The notes under the pieces were generated by a model. The model saw nothing but the letters and a program-made list of their open reading frames with translations. It was not told the origin of the DNA and ran no database searches. From positions 1 to 47,303 of the forward strand of contig JADHUM010000029.1 of NCBI GenBank assembly GCA_016784545.1: DNA of 47,303 nt, read 5' to 3'. Shown here one piece after another: positions 43,838-47,303 of the stretch. The translations under genes were made by a program, and so were the position numbers. Numbering within the stretch: the first letter of the stretch is position 1; each line of letters begins with the position of its first letter. The stretch is from Candidatus Neomarinimicrobiota bacterium (GTDB lineage: Bacteria; Fidelibacterota; UBA8477; JABMPR01).

Positions 43838-44042
43838 GAGATAGTGTTGTTTACGTGTGAATGGTTTTATGGCCAGGGTTTATCTCTTTTCTCACTAAAC
43901 AAACAGCCTCTCGCAGAGTTGGTAGAGAGCGCAATGTTTTGTGGTTTAGAAGCCAGAGGTTTTCCTTTTATGGAAGTTTTCGTGACCTTTATGGGTGCTC
44001 GTCTGTTTAGATCCATGCTGGTTTTATTCCCATGCTTTGACT

Positions 44043-45017
44043 TTACAGGGTTAAATCAAGCTCAAAGGTATCACGAAATACGCCGCTGGCACCGAAATTT
44101 TCTTTAAATCGACCCAGGCCGAAATTGGGTTCCATGTTGACCGTGAAGATGCCAAAATCCAGATATTTGAATGAGTGCCCATGACACCAGGAGATGATCT
44201 CATAAAATAATAGGTTTACGGCTCTCAGGTGTTGATAGTCTTCGATATGGCTAATATAAAACGCCAGTACGACATCATCGTTTACGGAAAAGTTCACCAC
44301 GCCTGCAATGAGTTTGTCCTCCCAGTAGGCCCCAAAGAGTCGGATCTGATCCGGATATAATTTTTTGAGCTGAAGCAATTCTTCCAGGGTGTGGGTTGGC
44401 TGAACATTGTGCCGGATTTTCAGGTTTTCCTTCAACAAGGTATAAAAGGCTGCCCAATCGTCCGCTTCCCTGACGGTGACACCCTGTTTGATGGCCTTGC
44501 GCACTGCAGTTCTGTGGGAGGGGGCAAATCTTTCCAGGTTCTTTTCAGGAGATGAGTCCATGGTGAGCATGGATGAGACATCACGTTTTTTATAGGTAAA
44601 ACCGTGTTTGATCAGGGAAAAATCGAGATAATTGCTTACCGTATGCTGATAAATTGCTGGGGGCAGGGTCATCTGAATTCTGTTAAACCCGGCCTGTCTG
44701 GCATAATCACAAAGCGTCTCTACAAAATCATAACTTTCCTTAAAGCTCAGGTTCTGTTGAACGATGATGCCACCATAAGATGAGCCCTGATGACTTACAA
44801 GGGACCGGCCTTCATCAGTCTGGATGTCAACTGCAGGAAAAAGCGCTTTCAGTTTTCCGCTCTTCTCAATGATCAGGCTGTGGTCTTTAAAGCGACCTTC
44901 GGGATGATAGCCCAGGAATTTACGCTGGTGAAACAGGGTGCCATTGTTGGCGGTGGCAACAAATTGTTCCCAGGCGGGGGTATCGGTTGGTGAAAAGACT
45001 CTGGCTGAAATTGTCAT
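44043..45017 (-). CDS. FemAB/GNAT-like acyltransferase
   Basis: The 324 residues match the paired-GNAT (BioF2/FemAB-like) pattern: FVATANNGTLFHQRKFLGYHPEGRFKDHSLI near the start, GSSYGGIIV, AVRKAIKQGVTVREADDW, LFGAYWEDKLIAGVVNF and KYLDFGIFTVNMEPNFGLGRFKENFGA at the end. Relatives attach amino acids or acyl groups to peptidoglycan, lipids or sugars. Beside glycan genes, modification of a surface sugar is the likely use. It starts 6 bp after bcp and may belong to the dnaA-bcp transcript; a 205-bp gap separates it from the GT39-like gene. Confidence 0.78.
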   Translation of the reverse strand: MTISARVFSPTDTPAWEQFVATANNGTLFHQRKFLGYHPEGRFKDHSLIIEKSGKLKALFPAVDIQTDEGRSLVSHQGSSYGGIIVQQNLSFKESYDFVETLCDYARQAGFNRIQMTLPPAIYQHTVSNYLDFSLIKHGFTYKKRDVSSMLTMDSSPEKNLERFAPSHRTAVRKAIKQGVTVREADDWAAFYTLLKENLKIRHNVQPTHTLEELLQLKKLYPDQIRLFGAYWEDKLIAGVVNFSVNDDVVLAFYISHIEDYQHLRAVNLLFYEIISWCHGHSFKYLDFGIFTVNMEPNFGLGRFKENFGASGVFRDTFELDLTL

Positions 45018-45023
45018 GCTGAT

Positions 45024-45485
45024 TTAGCTGATTTCCCAGTCTGTTAAAACGTCTTCTGCGTGGGTGGCCACTTTGACCTTTTCATAGATTTTATCTATGG
45101 AACCAGATTCATTAATCAGAAATGTTTTTCTAAACGTGCCCATATACTTGCGTCCATACATGGATTTCTCACCCCAGACCTCATAGCTGTTTACCATCTC
45201 TTTTTCAACGTCAGCCAGCAGGGGAAAGTTCAGCTCTTGTTTTTTGATAAAATTCTGGTGGGATTTCTCGTTATCAATACTGACACCGAGGACTGCGATA
45301 TTGCGTTTTTTATAGGCATTGATATTATCGCGAAAGCTGCAGGCCTCCTTGATACAACCAGGAGTCTGATCTTTGGGGTAAAAATAGATGACCAGTTTCT
45401 GTCCTTTAAAATCGGACAGTTGTACAAGATTTCCATCCTGGTCGTTGAGTTTGAATTGAGGGGCTTTATCTCCAACGCTTAACAT
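45024..45485 (-). CDS. bcp: Peroxiredoxin, BCP/PrxQ type
   Basis: The 153 residues carry the peroxidatic C44 in YPKDQTPGC and the resolving C49 five residues later (TPGCIKEACSF), the atypical two-cysteine PrxQ arrangement. It reduces hydrogen and organic peroxides using thioredoxin, in the cytosol. The rest of the thioredoxin fold is complete (VLGVSIDNEKSHQNFIKK, FPLLAD, FLINESGSI). AAGGAG precedes the ATG, 20 bp after the dnaA stop. Confidence 0.95.
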   Translation of the reverse strand: MLSVGDKAPQFKLNDQDGNLVQLSDFKGQKLVIYFYPKDQTPGCIKEACSFRDNINAYKKRNIAVLGVSIDNEKSHQNFIKKQELNFPLLADVEKEMVNSYEVWGEKSMYGRKYMGTFRKTFLINESGSIDKIYEKVKVATHAEDVLTDWEIS

Positions 45486-45505
45486 GTGTAATCTCCTTGT
45501 TTGGG

Positions 45506-46858
45506 TCAGGAACGCATTGCAGGGCCAGAGAGGCGACGTAACAGCGCTTTGATCTCGGCATTAAAAATGTCGTCCTCATCCATTTTTATCTTAATGGTTT
45601 TGCAGGCATGAATCACCGTGGAGTGGTCACGGCCCCCATAAAACAGACCAATGGATTTTAGTGAATTGTGTGTGAGTTCTTTTGAAAGATACATGGCTGC
45701 CTGACGAGCCAGGGCAACTTCCTGTTTGCGCCCTTTGCCATAAATATCATCTTTCTTAACACCAAAAGTTTCTGAGCAGTTGTTAAGAACATCTTCCATG
45801 CTCACGATGGGTTTGGCCCTTTTGCCAGTAAGATCCATAAGCACCTTGTGGGCCAGGTTCAGGTTGATATCACTTTTCGCCAGAGATGAGTAGGCCAGCA
45901 GGCGAATGAGTGCACCCTGGAGCTCGCGGATATTGCTTTCAATATTTGTGGCGAGATACTCAATCACATCATAGGGCATCTCAATACCGCTTTCTTCAGA
46001 CTTCTGGCGGAGAATGGCTACCCGGGTTTCAAAATCTGGAGAGGTGATATCTACCATGAGGCCGGCTAGAAATCTGGAGGTCAGTCTTTTTTGGAGACCA
46101 ATCTCGCCTGGTGGGCGGTCTGTGGAAAGAATGATGCGCTTTCCATTCATATGTAGATCATTAAAGGTGTGGAAAAATTCTTCCTGGGTTCGCTCTTTCT
46201 TTTTAAAGAACTGAACATCGTCTACAATGAGTAAATCGGTTTTTCGATATCGCTGGCTGAAGAGGCCGGCTTTGTTCTCGCGAATAGCGCTGATAAAATC
46301 CATTGTGAACTTTTCGGAGGAAATATACAAGACCCGTTTGTTGGGGTTGTACTGATGGTAGGCATTACCGATGGCGTGGATAAGGTGGGTTTTACCCAGG
46401 CCCACACCGCCATAGATAACCAGCGGGTTATACAGATTATTGTCGTTGGAATTGACTACCGCCTCTGCAGCGGCTTTGGCAAACTGGTTATTGGGACCTT
46501 CAACAAAATTTGAAAAGGTGAATTGTTCATTCAGGTTGGTTTCAAAACCCTGGTTTCTGATGACCGGCTCTTCTGGCTCATAGAAGGGCTCAGGCATGTG
46601 CGTGTCAGCGTTGTCATCCATAACAATGGTGTATTCAACGCGCATGGGTCGACCACTGACCTCAGCCAAGGTAGATTGTATAATTTCGCCATAATGGGAT
46701 TTCATCCAGTCATAGAAAAACTGGTTGGGGACCTTGAGGGTTAAGACCTCTTGGTCTTCTGCTAATTGTTTCATCGGTTGGAACCAGGTCTGGAATGTTT
46801 GATTCGCTACCCGGGTTTCCAGTACAGTCTTTACATTACCCCAAAGCTCGTGGCCCAA
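45506..46858 (-). CDS. dnaA: Chromosomal replication initiator DnaA
   Basis: DnaA (450 residues) binds origin DnaA boxes and opens the duplex. Domain I is residues 1-80 (LWGNVKTVLE, WFQPMKQL), followed by a short linker (about 80-110). The AAA+ domain III has Walker A GGVGLGKT (150-157) and Walker B LLIVDDV (209-215), plus the sensor STDRPP. Domain IV ends with the DNA-binding signature YGGRDHSTVIHACKTI (407-422). The start is TTG at 46858, preceded by GGGGTGA a few bases upstream; no in-frame ATG is nearer. The gene lies divergent from rpmH, a common arrangement next to the origin. Confidence 0.97.
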   Translation of the reverse strand: MGHELWGNVKTVLETRVANQTFQTWFQPMKQLAEDQEVLTLKVPNQFFYDWMKSHYGEIIQSTLAEVSGRPMRVEYTIVMDDNADTHMPEPFYEPEEPVIRNQGFETNLNEQFTFSNFVEGPNNQFAKAAAEAVVNSNDNNLYNPLVIYGGVGLGKTHLIHAIGNAYHQYNPNKRVLYISSEKFTMDFISAIRENKAGLFSQRYRKTDLLIVDDVQFFKKKERTQEEFFHTFNDLHMNGKRIILSTDRPPGEIGLQKRLTSRFLAGLMVDITSPDFETRVAILRQKSEESGIEMPYDVIEYLATNIESNIRELQGALIRLLAYSSLAKSDINLNLAHKVLMDLTGKRAKPIVSMEDVLNNCSETFGVKKDDIYGKGRKQEVALARQAAMYLSKELTHNSLKSIGLFYGGRDHSTVIHACKTIKIKMDEDDIFNAEIKALLRRLSGPAMRS

Positions 46859-47224
46859 AGCTCACCCCAAGATATATTAACAAGTTATCAACATTTATTT
46901 GGCAAGGGTTTATTCTATAACCGCTGTTAAAGTAAGCGCCGATTTTCCAGTGTAAATAACTATTTACTTAAGATGTAAAGAAGCTGGTGGATTGCTGTGG
47001 CCTAAAGCTTCCTGCCTCGGGTTTCGGTCTGGGATGTTCCTGGGGGCTGGCTCTCTGGTCCTCTTGGGGCACTCGTTTCATACGGTTTCATCTTGTTTTT
47101 AGTCAACATTTATTTTTTTTAAAAGAACTTGTCGTAAATGCTTTGAAAAATTGATTTTGCTGGACTCTTTGTTATATTGGTCGGCTTTTAAAAAACATGT
47201 TATTTATTGGAGTAATGATTTACA
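46859..47224. other. dnaA-rpmH intergenic region, candidate oriC/dnaA regulatory region
   Basis: This 366-bp gap between divergent dnaA and rpmH holds a one-mismatch DnaA box (TTATCAACA, 46885-46893) and a 13-bp direct repeat TCAACATTTATTT (46888-46900 and 47103-47115). It also has AT-rich tracts, including a T8 run. A further TTATCAACC lies just inside rpmH (47236-47244). Only one good box means it may be the dnaA control region instead of the whole origin. No other gene or RNA is visible. Confidence 0.45.
47151..47178 (+). promoter_or_regulatory. Sigma70-like promoter of rpmH
   Basis: TTGATT (47151-47156) and TATATT (47173-47178) are spaced by 16 bp, a good match to a housekeeping promoter. 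Transcription would start about 38 bp before the rpmH ATG. Confidence 0.6.
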
Positions 47225-47303
47225 ATGAAAAGAACTTATCAACCCAGCCGGCGCAAACGTCGCAACAAGCACGGTTTCCGCGCTCGCATGAAAACGAAGA
47301 ATG
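47225..47303 (+). CDS. rpmH: 50S ribosomal protein L34 (3' truncated by window end)
   Basis: The visible 26 residues begin MKRTYQPSRRKRRNKHGFRA and continue RMKTKN, the diagnostic start of L34, a small basic protein of the large ribosomal subunit. The C-terminus runs off the window. GGAG lies about 12 bp before the ATG. In most bacteria rnpA and yidC follow. Confidence 0.97.
   Translation, partial: MKRTYQPSRRKRRNKHGFRARMKTKN

Noticed and set aside
43913-43970. Segment resembling a tRNA D-arm (AGTTGGTAGAGAGCGC)
   Set aside because: No acceptor stem, anticodon loop or T-loop (GGTTCGA-type) follows in the right spacing, so it is chance or a very old remnant.
43844-44107. 87-codon plus-strand ORF between the GT39 and GNAT genes
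   Set aside because: It overlaps the 3' end of the acyltransferase gene, has no ribosome binding site and no recognisable protein features.
45060-45482. 140-codon ORF antisense to bcp
   Set aside because: It is wholly inside a conserved peroxiredoxin gene on the other strand and has no independent support.

Overview
The window comes from a Gram-negative bacterium of the Fibrobacterota-Chlorobiota-Bacteroidota (FCB) type. It makes lipid A (lpxB, a DUF374 acyltransferase, lpxK). It secretes proteins that end in type IX secretion (T9SS) sorting domains of the 'YPNPFNP' style, and it carries a DUF3078 outer-membrane protein. That combination fits lineages such as Neomarinimicrobiota, Calditrichota or KSB1-like bacteria. 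I cannot fix the phylum from sequence reading alone. The right end (dnaA divergent from rpmH) is probably next to the chromosome origin.

Layout. (1) 1-5144: a lipid A block (Gfo/Idh oxidoreductase, lpxB, LpxJ-like acyltransferase, lpxK), then a TrpF-family isomerase and an MmcQ/YjbR protein. (2) 5465-14760: a short ORF with a good ribosome binding site, then a 3052-residue secreted protein with 16 choice-of-anchor-D repeats in blocks of 6, 6 and 4. The blocks are separated by SdrD-B-like domain pairs. (3) 14907-17876: an exported M16C (PreP-like) metalloprotease. (4) 18046-21110, minus strand: a three-gene cassette (small secreted two-cysteine peptide, propeller-like protein, MauE/DoxX redox membrane protein) and a DUF3078 barrel. 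(5) 21268-26922: a multi-PAS/GAF HisKA_2 histidine kinase, its single-domain response regulator, and a SpoIID/LytB protein. (6) 27048-31726: an AT-richer accessory stretch with small membrane proteins (two of them tandem paralogues), an SGNH hydrolase, a lipoprotein, a T9SS cargo protein, and decayed ankyrin and WD40 fragments. (7) 31791-34571: DUF1844, a lone GroES-like protein and an M3B oligoendopeptidase. (8) 34575-35815: a HEPN/MNT toxin-antitoxin pair bracketed by two 75-bp hairpin repeats that differ at only two positions, followed by an orphan HipB-like regulator, a second T9SS cargo protein and a YjbR-like protein. (9) 37872-45017, minus strand: a surface-glycan operon (two GT2s, a GT4-like enzyme, a Wzx-type flippase, a GT39-like membrane glycosyltransferase, a FemAB/GNAT-like acyltransferase). 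(10) 45024-47303: bcp, dnaA, a candidate origin region and the start of rpmH.

How it fits together. Most of the window serves the cell envelope: lipid A synthesis, glycan assembly and export, secreted giant and T9SS proteins, and envelope proteolysis. Four observations most deserve follow-up. They are the secreted two-cysteine peptide/propeller/MauE cassette with an internal hairpin; the HEPN/MNT module framed by near-identical hairpin repeats with a three-half-site operator; lpxB, whose conserved N-terminus has no ATG/GTG/TTG start and seems to begin at an ATA overlapping the upstream stop; and the block symmetry of the giant repeat protein.
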